Shown here: piece after piece, positions 36,208-46,593 of the stretch
Layout of the letters: each line of letters opens with the position of its first letter
How positions within the stretch are numbered: position 1 is the first letter of the stretch
From: Dichomitus squalens LYAD-421 SS1
Taxonomy: Eukaryota > Basidiomycota > Agaricomycetes > Polyporales > Polyporaceae
Direction of reading: 5' to 3'
Assembly (NCBI RefSeq): GCF_000275845.1
Contig: NW_006766936.1
Location: 171,924 to 226,052, forward strand
DNA length: 54,129 nt
The notes under the pieces: generated by a model
What the model was told of the DNA's origin: nothing
Seen by the model: only the letters and a program-made list of their open reading frames with translations
Databases searched by the model: none
Position numbers and translations under genes: made by a program

Positions 36208-38036
36208 TCACGGGGCTTTCACACGCGAGACCTTGCGCGTTGCTTTGACATTTTCTACAGTGGACGGGCGACGATCGTGGTCCTGGCCTTTTGTTTCATC
36301 GTTGGGAGCGATCTTCTGCTGACCTGTGCCCGCTTTTTGTGCTTTGAGACGTTTACGGGCAGGTCGATCTGCTAATGCAGGCTCTGGCGACAGACTATGA
36401 GCAGGTTCGTTTGGCTCCGGCTGAAAACCGCGTTTGTGTGGTCCAGATTCATTATGCGTCAGAGGTTGTATTTCGTCCTCAGAGACTGGTATCGAGTCCG
36501 TGGAGGGCTTAGTAACCTTGCCGTTCCTTTTCGTCCGCTTGATCACCCTTCCACCGTCAGTATGCGCGCGTTCACATGGTTCTGGACAAGCAGGTCAGTG
36601 CGACGATCGAAGTAGGTGAAAGTAGCAAGTCACCTTCGGAAACCTCGGCTTCATCCACAGGCTCGGCTTTCCGCTTACCCTTGGCAGGTTTCTTGAAGAG
36701 AGGTGGATCTTCTGACTTGACATCTGGTGGTGCCGCCTTCGCCTTCGTCTTGGCATTCGCTGTACCGGAACGCTTAGTGACGCACGTTGGAAAGAATTGA
36801 CGTGTACGAACCCTGAGAAGATTTGTTCCGCCTTGCAGTAGTCTTCACGTCGCTGGAGTCGAGCCCATCTACGACTTTGCTAGTCGAAGCGCCACGCGAA
36901 GAGAGCTTTGTGCCGGCTGACGTTTTCCGGGCTTTCTCAGACAGGAGGGTGAGCGGTTCGTCGTCGCTTGAGACGTCGGCCGTATGCGGGGACGTAGGGC
37001 GAACGATAGGAGTCTTGCGCTTCGCAGATCGCGTGGGTTGAGGCGGGTCATCTGTTATGAGATCAATCCGGTTGTCGGATAGCATACACACGAAGAATAT
37101 GCGCACCCTTAGCAGCACGTTGGGCTGCCTTGCTGGCCTTTCCTTTGGTTGACGCCTTCTTCGCTCTAGCGGGAGCTGAGGAAGATTATGAACATATCGG
37201 ATACGGGAGCGACCATGAGCCATACCTGGTCGGGAGGAATCAATTGCGAGGGGTTGTGGTAGCTCTGTATCTGCTGCGACGACAATGGCTATGGGGTTGT
37301 TGTAGTTCACGGAGTCGATGACAACGTACCTGGCTTCAGACTAGTGGCTTTCTTGCCCGCTAGGGTTGCACGGCGTTTGCGCGTCGTAGCTGGTGCGGAA
37401 GGCTTCGAGGGACCTTCCGGCGGGCGTGTGAGGTATATCCCAACGCATATAAGGCATGACGTACCTGGGATAGGCGAATGACCATCGGCATTCTCAGAAT
37501 CCTCCGCGTGGCGAGCGACGCTCGGACCCTTCGATCTACGCCTCTTCGCATCTGCTGTGCCAAGGTCGCTCTTTTCAATCAGCATAGGGTGTTGTGATAC
37601 GCCCGCCTGTGACTTCGGACGCTTGCGCATGGGCGACGTGGAGCGGCTTCGTGATCGGCGAGGAGAGGCAGAGCGGGAAGGAGATTCGCCATTGACGCCA
37701 CGCGCAAGAAGCAAGTCAAGGAGAGGATTGTGCTCTGCAGGTTTGAAGATGCTTCGGGGAGTGGTTGAGGAAGGGGAAGCGCAAAGACAAGAGGGAGAAC
37801 GCACCCGCCTCGATCCCGGTAGCGGGCTTGGTGACGCTCGATGCGCTGGGCTCTGCTCGCCTCAACGGTGCCTCCGGGAAGGGGCATCTGTGGATGGTGG
37901 ATGCCGCGGCGTCGATGGACGGTGCTGGGGAGAGGGTTGACGACGACGGTGCAGGGGAGAGGGTTGACGACGACGCTGCCTCTGTGGCCAGTGCTCGCAG
38001 ACCTTCGTGGTTAGTGCCAACTCCCAAGCCACGCAA
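36208..38036 (-). CDS. Basic, disordered nuclear-type protein, 5' end not found
   Basis: Eight exons can be joined in one frame on the minus strand: 37805-38036, 37465-37734, 37330-37413, 37226-37270, 37107-37175, 36812-37051, 36634-36759 and 36208-36581, giving 479 codons with the stop at 36208. All borders are GT/AG. The protein is Lys/Arg/Ser/Pro-rich with many basic clusters (MRKRPKSQ, AKRRRSK, TTRKRRA, PAKGKRKA, RPARKRLKAQK), which suggests a chromatin- or nucleolus-associated protein. No domain is recognised. The first exon is open up to 38036 but has no ATG; a CAG acceptor precedes 38036, so at least one exon lies upstream. A tandem duplication encodes SSSTLSPAP twice near the N-terminus. 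Confidence 0.65.
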
Positions 38037-38755
38037 CTGAGCTCACTCAATCCCCTTACCGTCACGGGATCGCGACGTCGCGTAGGCGTCTAATGCCTCA
38101 CGCCCAATTCGTGGAAAATTACTGCCACTAGTCTCGTGACCAGACGTTCGGAGCGGATGTGAAAGAACCGGAACCATCCGGGCTCCGTGGGTGACTCCCC
38201 GCTTGTGTGACTTTCCTGCTGCCCTCCCGACGTCTCTGAGCTACCTTCTCCTGCACACCTATAAACCATCGCAAAGCCAGAAGAGCTGCACAACCAAAGG
38301 GGGGCTCTTTGCAATGAGGCACATAAAGACCACACTCCGTCTGAATGCAACAGCAACCGGCTATATGACACCTCTGACTAAGATTCGGTCAAAGCTGCCC
38401 TCAAGAGTCCTCTGCTGCCAATCTACCTCTGCAGCACTGAAGCCATGCAAGAAGGCCTCATGTTCTCCATTAGCCACATGCACATCAATGTTATCATTTT
38501 TCAGTCCATTCTGGCATTTACAGGGTCAGTAGATATGAACCTTCCTATCTTTCTCAGTTCTCTTAGCTGAGGCAATGATGTGGACACATCTCTTCAAGCG
38601 TCTAGGGTGTGGATTGTCCAAGTCGTATCCCCACAAGGCTTTGGTGGCCTCTGGGGCAGCTTGTAGGGTGTCTTCTTTATAAGAGAGTGGGACAATATAA
38701 TAACCTTGTAGGAGATGTCATTAGCCAGTTAGAATAGAATAGGGGGCCATGGTCA
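38037..38755 (-). other. Intergenic with a relic coding frame
   Basis: Between about 38362 and 38680 the minus strand reads as one frame with a single internal TGA: ALWGYDLDNPHPRRLKRCV, then VHVANGEHEAFLHGF. It looks once coding, but I cannot assign it. It abuts but is not part of the solo LTR, because the LTR has its own target duplication on this side. Confidence 0.35.
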
Positions 38756-38760
38756 GTACT

Positions 38761-39091
38761 TGTTGAATCCGAGGGGCAAAAGCCTCTCCCACGGGTGGAA
38801 ACGACAGCGGATAGCCTGCAACTCACCTAGAAGGGTTGTTGGTTGTAAGAGGCTTGTTAGAGCGATGTGAGAAGATGTTCGAGTGAACTGAACTGTAGAT
38901 TGGGGGTACAGGAGTCCCCTATATATACTACTGTACATCTGTGGCTATGTAGTACTATATAGTACCTTCCTAGAATGCACAGTTGCATAGAGAAGTAGTT
39001 CCACATCGGCTATTGCAGTAACTGGCTGTGCCATTACATATCTTGTGACAGCTGTATTAGGCAAGCTGTGTAAAGCAGCACCTATTCAACA
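38761..39091 (-). mobile_element. Solo LTR with perfect 5-bp target duplication
   Basis: The element is 331 bp with 7-bp terminal inverted repeats (TGTTGAA / TTCAACA). It is flanked by GTACT on both sides (38756-38760 and 39092-39096). The TATA-like motif GTATATATAGG places it on the minus strand. It is the complete counterpart of the truncated copy at 1-234. No internal retrotransposon sequence is attached, so it arose by LTR-LTR recombination. Confidence 0.88.
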
Positions 39092-39348
39092 GTACTTATA
39101 GAGTGTCGCACAAGCATACTAGCATCTTGCCGCCACCTCTGGCTTTCTCGGCATGCCCTGATGGGGTGTTGATGTGTTACGTAGGTCACTGAGCAGGGAG
39201 TCATGGGGGTGGATCCACCAGAAGTTCAGGAGCCTGGATGGTTCTGGTTTTTTCACATCTGATTTAGGCTCTAAACATCTAGTCATAAGACTGGGTCATA
39301 ACCTTTTTTAGTCAAGTTATGGCGCAATCAGTCAAGTCAAGCGGTAAT

Positions 39349-39509
39349 TGTCACAGTCAACGAGCTGCGCCACCAGATAAACAAAGACAAAGCTTACTGT
39401 TAAAGGGGTTGGTGCTGGGAGCGAAGCAACCACAAGTGACACAGCAAGAGATGATGTAAGAAGTGTATTCCCTAGACTAGAAGGGGCAGTGAGGAGGTAG
39501 GGCTGCTAC
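39349..39509 (+). repeat. Truncated LTR-like repeat, copy X1
   Basis: Beginning TGTCACAGTCAACGAGCTG, it matches 41375 onward over about 160 bp with scattered differences. Both copies start with TGTCACAG, an LTR-like terminus. X1 ends where the inverted-repeat element at 39510-40561 begins, so it appears interrupted by that insertion. Confidence 0.6.
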
Positions 39510-40561
39510 ATCTGGAAAAACAGCCTTTGCGAATTGACACTAAATATTACTATTCAGATAATCCCATCTATATTAGCAAGTGTTAGCAGAGATGACATCT
39601 ACATTAGAGCTACTATTCAGACGCACTTCTTCAGTAGTGCAACTCAGCACTAATTAGTATACTTGGTACTAGTTATATCTACTCTTCACTATCACTTTTT
39701 CTATAGTATCATGTAGTGCCAACATAATACTATTATAGCACTACTGCAATTGTGGTCCTCTAATTTTCGCTATTTTGCACTACTGTAGTACTACTTTGCG
39801 CTATTTTAGCACTACTCATTTAGGGGAGACTCAAATAAGATGACAATCCTTTATTTATAGCTCATAGTTCTCAACTCAAGCATTACACACCTCTATAGCT
39901 TCAAAATCACCATGATAGCTGACTTATATTTGAGGGCACAACTCAACACAGAACTTGTTATCATGTATAGGATTAGGCTGCCAGCACAGCATTCATACCA
40001 TAAAGCATACACTATAGCACACTCAATATTATATACATAGTCCCAGACATTACACATATGCAAGCCTCAGCAGGTGAATCTCAAGGTGAGGTGTCACCAC
40101 TTTGTCCAAGTCTAGCAGAATTGAATATATATAGTACTTGTGAAGAGAGTTCATATAAGCTCTGGTGGTGCAGTGGCATAGAGCACAACTTTGAAACAGG
40201 TGTTATATGAAGGTGAGGTTGAGGGTTCAAGACTGACTGAGGATATTTTTTCATATATTTTTTCCAGCACTTTAAATGCATCTGGGGCTTATAAATAGAT
40301 GGTTTTGAGGTCATAGAAAGCATCTCTACACCAGTCAGAAATCATAGACCCACTCTATCCACTACTATCAACGTCTACTGTAGCACTATTTCCGTCTACT
40401 ATAGTGCTACTTTGCACGAATTTGCATTAATAGTGCAAAATAGTGCAATTATTTTTGGGGACCTCTCGATTTTGCACTATTTTTCACTATTCAACTACTG
40501 TGTCTATTAAGAGCTAATTTGTGCTGAATAGGTGTAATTCGCAAAGGTGGTTTTTACAGAT
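39510..40561. mobile_element. 1.05-kb terminal-inverted-repeat element (non-autonomous DNA transposon)
   Basis: The left end, ATCTGGAAAAAC then CCTTTGCGAATT, is matched in inverted orientation at the right end (ATCTGTAAAAAC then CCTTTGCGAATT): about 26 bp with three mismatches. Both subterminal zones are packed with short words of the TAGTGC/GCACTA type in both orientations. Such repeats are typical of transposase-binding subterminal arrays in hAT- or Mutator-like MITEs. There is no transposase frame. The element is much more AT-rich than its surroundings. I could not identify a target duplication. Confidence 0.65.
40150..40265 (+). ncRNA. tRNA-like Pol III promoter unit (possible SINE)
   Basis: An A-box-like TGGTGCAGTGG (40166-40176) is followed 48 nt later by a B-box-like GGTTCAAGACT (40224-40234), then two T runs of six or more (about 40246-40251 and 40258-40263) that would terminate Pol III. 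A short D-stem GTGC/GCAC can be drawn around the A box. A full cloverleaf does not fold well, so this is a tRNA-derived SINE or relic rather than a functional tRNA. It lies inside the inverted-repeat element. Confidence 0.4.
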
Positions 40562-40617
40562 GAGGGGCGTAACGCAAGCCTGAAGCCATTGGTAGAAAAC
40601 TATGCCTGATACAAGAC

Positions 40618-41020
40618 TAAACAACAATCCAATCCAAATACCCAAAATGTTCTAACTCTACTAGAGCTTTGACAATACACTTGAAGTTCTGCCCAAGTCC
40701 ACTAAACTTGACCTTTCCAAACTCCTTGCAACACCAGTTGATGTTTTGTTGTTGACTGCGAGTCCACGAAGAGCCATTCTCAATCTTGTGGAGTATTCAC
40801 TCGAGCCTGTCGCCGATGCGCTGAAGGGTGAGCTGATGGTCGTGGGGGATGTCGAGCAGCTGGTCCTTGCGATCGAAGATGGCCTGCAGTCTTTTGATGA
40901 CGGCACTGACCTTGGAGCCTACAATGGCAAAGAGATCAATGGGATCGCGACGTGTGAAGGAGGGGATAGGTGGTGCAGAGATACGGTACTAGAGAGGGAC
41001 CGTAGGGGTGGTTGGGGCAA
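40618..41020 (-). pseudogene. Relic coding frame of unknown family
   Basis: The minus strand reads, with one internal TGA and one small frame change, DPIDLFAIVGSKVSAVIKRL, then IFDRKDQLLDIPHDHQLTLQ, ending FSGLGQNFKC ... LVELEHFGYLDWIVV before a TAG at 40618-40620. The helical character and regular codons suggest a decayed gene, possibly carried by a repeat element. The family is not recognised. Confidence 0.35.
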
Positions 41021-41374
41021 AGACTGGTGGTGGTGTGGTGAGACATGCAGCAAGCGGTCTATCGAGTAGCTGGGAAGAGGGTACAGATGGGGGGAGAGCC
41101 TTGCATCGAGGGACGATGGGGGTATGCCGACATTGACGGTGATGATGAAGTCGATCTGATGTGTCGTCCGCAAGGGCGCAGTCAATTTGGGACTGGACGT
41201 CGAGGTGACCGTGTCTCTTGAAGTGACGACGGGTAAACTCCGGTAGGTCCGAGTCGGATGGAAGGATAGTGGGGGGGGGATGATAAATGTTTTAAAAAAC
41301 TCCTGGGGAGAGAGATCTGGTCCGCAAGTGGTTGAGACACTCCACGGAGGGGATGGTCAAGAGACTTGATCTAA

Positions 41375-41740
41375 TGTCACAGCCAACGAGCTGTGCCACC
41401 AGATAAACAAAGACAAAGCTTACTGGTGAAGGGGTTGGTGCTGAGAGCGAAGCAACCACAGGTGACACAGCAAGAGATGATGCAAAGATGTGAATTCCCT
41501 AGACTAGAAGGGGTAGTAGAAGGTAGGGCTGCTAGCTACCTACAGAGGAGATGGGGGATCAACGAGAAGATCAAGTCTGAGGTTCCCTGCATCAGACCCC
41601 CTACTATATATACTGATACAACGGTGCACAGACCAGGTACCTATTGACCATTGTTTGGTCAGAATTCTCTGCCTCATGTCCTACCCCCTGACCTGCCTCA
41701 TGGTGACCTTACGACTAATACCTGAGTTGTGCCGAGTCCG
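41375..41740 (+). repeat. LTR-like repeat, copy X2
   Basis: It starts TGTCACAGCCAACGAGCTG and matches X1 (39349-39509) for about 160 bp. It then continues with a TATA-like ACTATATATACTG near 41602-41614, as expected of an LTR promoter. The 3' border is obscured because the solo LTR at 41744 inserted into or next to it. Family unknown. Confidence 0.45.
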
Positions 41741-41743
41741 GAC

Positions 41744-42176
41744 TGTCACGAACCGCCCTCACGGCGCTACGTTTCCTTTTCGATTCGGACCATTGCCTCG
41801 TTCGCTCCCCTATTGTTCACTACTCGCTATGGTTTCCCTTTGTCCGCACACGGACAATAGCTCCCTTTGTCCCCACGTCCGCTATTGTCCTACACCCCTT
41901 GTACTTTGTACCCATGGCGACGCTATTGTTCTCTAGCGCCCATTGTTCGTTCCCTGTATATAGCTGGATCCCTTGCTACCTGGAGACTCTAGTTTCAACC
42001 TCTTGTCTCCAGGTAAGCCATCGTGTATTTCGCTCTGTAGATACTTCGCTCAATACACAACTTGTCTCCAGTCCTGCCTGTTGAGCTCCGCTCCAGTCTC
42101 ACTGCGATCAGAGCTCGTCTGCGCTCCTGCCTGCCTTGCTCATCTCCACTTACTCGCTCGACAGTCAGTCGTAACA
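41744..42176 (+). mobile_element. Solo LTR (gypsy family) with target duplication CGGAC
   Basis: This is a 433-bp LTR starting TGTCACGAACC and ending GTCGTAACA. CGGAC flanks it on both sides (41739-41743 and 42177-42181). The same LTR family recurs at 51415-51847 (minus) and 53716-54129 (plus, cut by the window), and partly at 42620-42955 after the gap. A TATATAGC motif near 41958 sets the plus orientation. Confidence 0.9.
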
Positions 42177-42251
42177 CGGACCCCTTCCAATGAGTAAGCG
42201 CTCCTGCTGTCACATCAGTCACCTGCCAGTGAGTGAGGATGGGCGCTCCCA

Positions 42252-42619
42252 NNNNNNNNNNNNNNNNNNNNNNNNNNNNNNNNNNNNNNNNNNNNNNNNN
42301 NNNNNNNNNNNNNNNNNNNNNNNNNNNNNNNNNNNNNNNNNNNNNNNNNNNNNNNNNNNNNNNNNNNNNNNNNNNNNNNNNNNNNNNNNNNNNNNNNNNN
42401 NNNNNNNNNNNNNNNNNNNNNNNNNNNNNNNNNNNNNNNNNNNNNNNNNNNNNNNNNNNNNNNNNNNNNNNNNNNNNNNNNNNNNNNNNNNNNNNNNNNN
42501 NNNNNNNNNNNNNNNNNNNNNNNNNNNNNNNNNNNNNNNNNNNNNNNNNNNNNNNNNNNNNNNNNNNNNNNNNNNNNNNNNNNNNNNNNNNNNNNNNNNN
42601 NNNNNNNNNNNNNNNNNNN
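42252..42619. other. Assembly gap (368 N)
   Basis: A run of N separates two stretches that appear identical to the base: 41841-42251 before it and 42620-43030 after it. The left stretch ends, and the right stretch begins, exactly at the gap edges. Confidence 0.95.
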
Positions 42620-43030
42620 TGTCCGCACACGGACAATAGCTCCCTTTGTCCCCACGTCCGCTATTGTCCTACACCCCTTGTACTTTGTACCCATGGCGAC
42701 GCTATTGTTCTCTAGCGCCCATTGTTCGTTCCCTGTATATAGCTGGATCCCTTGCTACCTGGAGACTCTAGTTTCAACCTCTTGTCTCCAGGTAAGCCAT
42801 CGTGTATTTCGCTCTGTAGATACTTCGCTCAATACACAACTTGTCTCCAGTCCTGCCTGTTGAGCTCCGCTCCAGTCTCACTGCGATCAGAGCTCGTCTG
42901 CGCTCCTGCCTGCCTTGCTCATCTCCACTTACTCGCTCGACAGTCAGTCGTAACACGGACCCCTTCCAATGAGTAAGCGCTCCTGCTGTCACATCAGTCA
43001 CCTGCCAGTGAGTGAGGATGGGCGCTCCCA
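42620..43030 (+). repeat. Second copy of LTR sequence, probably an assembly duplicate
   Basis: These 411 bases repeat 41841-42251, including the non-LTR flank after the TAACA terminus (CGGACCCCTTCC to GGGCGCTCCCA). A true second insertion would not share the host flank. It is best read as the overlapping end of the next contig. Confidence 0.7.
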
Positions 43031-43075
43031 GGCGTCATGAGGTCTGGGGTTCGATCCTGGCCCCTCCACTTTCCG

Positions 43076-45333
43076 ATACGAGTTGTCCGTGATCAAGGCC
43101 AGCGCCTGTCCTGGTACACATGACCCTCAGGTCACGTGGCACGGGAAAACTGTGACAAGATCTGATAGTTGCGTTCTGCAGGGGAGAGGGCATGAGATAG
43201 GTATGCGACTGGCATCCAGTCTTTGTTGATGTTCTGCTAATGGAGGATCGCCCCTGTGGCAAACATAGAGGTGTCACATTCGATTTGGAAGGGGGCAGAT
43301 GGATCAGCCATGCAGAGTATGAGCTTCTGCTGGAACAAGTTACGAAGGGTGTCAAAGGTCACCTGACATTCGGGTGTCCATTGAAAGGGTAGGTTCTTCT
43401 GAGCGAGTTGCATCAGAGGTCTAGCGATCTTGCTATAGTCCCGGATGAAGTGTCAGTAGAAATTTTAGAAGCCGAGGAAGCTCTGGACCTGTTTGATGGT
43501 GGTAGGTACGGGCCAGCTGCAGATGCCATCGAGTTTGACCAGGTCCATGCCTAGCGATCCTTCGCGGATGATGGTGCCAAGGAATTCGACCTCGGTGATG
43601 TCGAACACGCACTTTTCTGATTTGAGAAACAGATCATGTTTGACCAGTCGTTGGACAACTCATTGTATCCACTGCTGGAGAGTTTCCTTCATCTTGGCAA
43701 AGATCAGAATGTCGTCCATGTAGATGACGATCTATCCTTCAGCGATCATATCTTTGAAGATATCATTTATCATAACCTGGAAGGTTGCAGGTGTGTTGCA
43801 TAATCCAAAGAACATAACGGTCGGCTCATAGAGGTCGGGAGGAGTTTTGAAGGCGGCTTTCCACTGGTCGCCATCTTTGATGCGAACATTGTTGTAGCTG
43901 GTGCGAATGTCCAGCTTTGTGGAGGATTTGGCACCTTGCAACTTGTCGATGAGGTTGTTGATTAGGAAGAGGGAGTAGACGTTCTTCACTATTCTAGAAT
44001 TGAGGTAGCGGTAGTCCTGTACAGGTCACATAGAGCCGTCCTTCTTATCTGTGAAGAAGAATAGGGACACTATCGGTGAAGTGGATGAGTGGATATATCC
44101 CTTGCCCAGGTTCTCATCAATGAACTTTCGAAGTTTCTGCATCTTGAGCAGGGACAGAGGATACAGCTTGCAGTTCCGGGGTTTGAAGTCAGGTTGCAGG
44201 TCAATGGGATGGTCCCAGGCCCAGGACTTGGGCATTCGTTTAGCCGCCTTCTTCTCAAACACTGTCTGATAGGGTATGAGATAGTCCAGGATGACTACCG
44301 TAGGTTTGGCGTCGGCCAACTTCAATCCTGCTTTGACAGCAAATTGGGTCAAAACAGTGGTACGAGCGATAGTGGTGTCGCCAATGATGAGCCTGTAGTA
44401 AAGCACTCAGTACGCGTGTACGCGGGACTAATATATATTTATAATACCTGTAGTAAAGCACTATAGAGTGATAGTAAGCATAAGCAATCGAAGTAAGTAA
44501 TAATCGTATACTCACCTCAGTACGCGTGTACGCGGGACTGAGGTGAGCCGACTGAAATCAGGGGCACTTAATACCATACTAGAACAAGACATGTACGCTA
44601 CAAGACAAATGAGACGTAGCATTCGAGAACAAAGTGGGATGAATCCGCCTAGGCGCGACAAGCCGCGACAAGGCGCATCACCGGCGCGACAAGACTGTTC
44701 GCCTGAGACACGGCCGGGGCTCTCGCACCACGCTTGCCTCGCCGTACGCGTTCCAACAGATCCATCGGATGGTGGCAGATGGGTTCCATTCAAGATGGAT
44801 GTCTCCATGAAGGAAAGTGGTAAGGTGTCGACGGGGATTCCCTGAGGAATGTTGGTGGTATTCTCAAAGTTGTCGTTCCGCTTGTAGATACTTGGTGTCA
44901 AAACAGACCTTGCCTTGTACCCAGTCGATGTGAGGATTGTACTGGACTAACCCTGGCATGCCAAGGATGATGTTGCCCGGCCACAGTCTGCGATGTAGAG
45001 TTCCATAGGAAACTCGTGGTTGTTGATTCAGAAGTGGCCTACGAATTTGTGGGTGACTGGTCCAGCCGTGTTGGCGGTGCCATCGACATTGGTGAAATGA
45101 AGGGGAGAGGGTAGGGTGATAAGGGGGAGCTTGTGCTTCTTGGCGAAATTCCAGTTAAGGAGAGAAGCACTTGCTCCGCAATCAATGAACGTGTGAGCTC
45201 CGACACTTGTGGAATTGTACTCAATGTTGCTGGGGATAAGAATAGATTGACGACATCGTTCTGTAGTAGCAACAAACAAGATACTAATATAGTCAGAGGG
45301 CAGCTCTTCTGTCGGCGAAGACTGCCCGTTCAA
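43076..45333 (-). mobile_element. Decayed Ty3/gypsy pol: protease, reverse transcriptase, start of RNase H
   Basis: In order on the minus strand are: an aspartic protease segment at 45028-45333 (FIDCGASASLLNW, with Cys where the family has Ser or Thr); a piece matching the G-MPGLV-x-YNPHIDW segment; the pre-RT and RT start at 44026-44406 (AWDHPIDLQPDFKPR, FIDENLGKGYIHSS, KKDGSM); RT core at 43732-43989 ([40 protein letters not shown]); then DDILIFAKMKE, the post-RT SFLGF and the RNase H start. Many stops and frameshifts make it inactive. It breaks off at about 43076, where unrelated DNA begins. A structured repeat interrupts it at 44392-44547. Confidence 0.85.
44392..44547 (-). repeat. Structured repeat, copy 2 (inside gypsy pol)
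   Basis: On the minus strand: hairpin 44511-44547 (same arms as at 322-359), an intron-like GTGAGTATAC...CTCTATAG of 55 nt (44461-44515), then a 15-nt direct repeat (44447-44461 and 44392-44406) enclosing 40 nt with a shorter hairpin core. The direct repeat sequence (GTGCTTTACTACAGG) differs from that of copy 1. It lies between the protease and RT parts of a degenerate gypsy element. Confidence 0.6.
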
Positions 45334-45473
45334 AAACCCTCATCTAAATCGTCTACGTCGACCTGACTGATCATTTTGTCAGGTGTGTCCTCGCCATTGT
45401 CTTTGTCGTCTGCGACATCGCCGTTCTCTAGTTCATCAAACTTGCACACCTTCCGTTTCTTCTGCTCAGGCTG

Positions 45474-46593
45474 TCATCCCTTGGCACGGTTGTCCGCCTG
45501 CTTTTTCAGGCAGTCGTGTGCAATATGACCAGTATTATGGCAGTAGAAGCATTGCTTCTTCTCCCTGTCTTCCTTCATAGCTGGAGCGTCGACCCGTTGT
45601 ATGGAGTTGGTACGGGTAGACTGTCCCTTTGAGCCTTGACCCTGTTGGTCGTTGCAAGAGTGTCCCTCGAGTTGGCGCAGGTGCCGTTCTTTGTAGTTGG
45701 AGTGTTCAATCTCCAGCACCCGTGCTGCCCACTTGTTAATGGTGGTGGGGACGAGGTAGGTGAGGCGAACACGTTGTCGCATGCTTTCTGGGAGACGCTC
45801 CTTGCAGAAGGACAGCTGGGCACTGTCTTCGAGTATACCGACTAGGGGGCAGAGGCAGAAGAATTCCGCATTGAAGTTGTCCGGCGCAGTAGGTCGGTAT
45901 TCAAGATGGTACAGCTTGGATGCGGCCATCACAGCTTCTTCAATGGGTTGGAAGGTCCCTTGTAGGATGGCTTTGAATGCTGCCCAGGTGTTCCAACTGG
46001 TCCGTCGTGCTTGAGCAATGTAACCATCCTTCCAGGCGGTCACCTTCGGTCCGTCCATGAACATTAGGGCAGTGACAATGCAGCTCTGGTCAGTGGCATA
46101 GTTGACTGATCGTGCTTCAAAGAATAGGAAGAGTTTGTTGAGGAAAGTGCACAAGTTGTCATGATATCCGTCAAAAATATTGGGCGCGTGGACCTTAGTT
46201 TATCCAGTGGCAGTGCCTGGTGCACTGAGGGGTGCGACAGGTGGTGGTCCGCCAGGTCCTTGAGGGGGGTCCACCTCCCAGAAGAGGTCCACCACCGTGC
46301 AGAGGTCCACTGCCTTGCGGGGGTCCGCCAGCTTGAGGGGGTCCACTGCCTTGCGGAGGTCGGCCACCCTGAGGTGAACCGGTGGGCGAAGGTGGGCGAG
46401 TAGGTGATATCACGGGTTGTGCTGTTCCCGTTGGGGCTCTGCTGCCTGTGTAGCCAATGGTTTGACTAGGTTGGGCTGCCGTTGCCTGGCGTAAGGAGGG
46501 GATGCTGTCTTGAGGGGTGAACGTGTTCCCTGGCTGGAAGCTGGGAAGGCTATAGCAAGATAGTATGTCTGGTACATTCAGCTTATTTGCCAA
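45474..46593 (-). mobile_element. Gypsy gag region (capsid and zinc knuckle), frameshifted
   Basis: The minus-strand frame 46195-46593 holds a Pro/Gly-rich linker with tandem GGPPQGSGP-like units. The frame then shifts into 45474-46154, a capsid-type segment (FLNKLFLFFEARS, GPKVTAWKDGYI, WAAFKAILQGTFQ). This ends in a CCHC zinc knuckle CFYCHNTGHIAHDC, the nucleic-acid binding part of retrotransposon Gag. It stands directly upstream of the protease segment, in the normal gag-pol order. Confidence 0.8.

Noticed and set aside
40150..40265. Functional tRNA-Phe (loop TTTGAAA)
   Set aside because: A and B boxes are present, but the T and acceptor stems do not pair; kept only as a tRNA-like Pol III unit.
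43013..43078. Functional tRNA gene
   Set aside because: A B box is present, but neither a matching T stem, an A box at the right distance nor an acceptor stem can be drawn.
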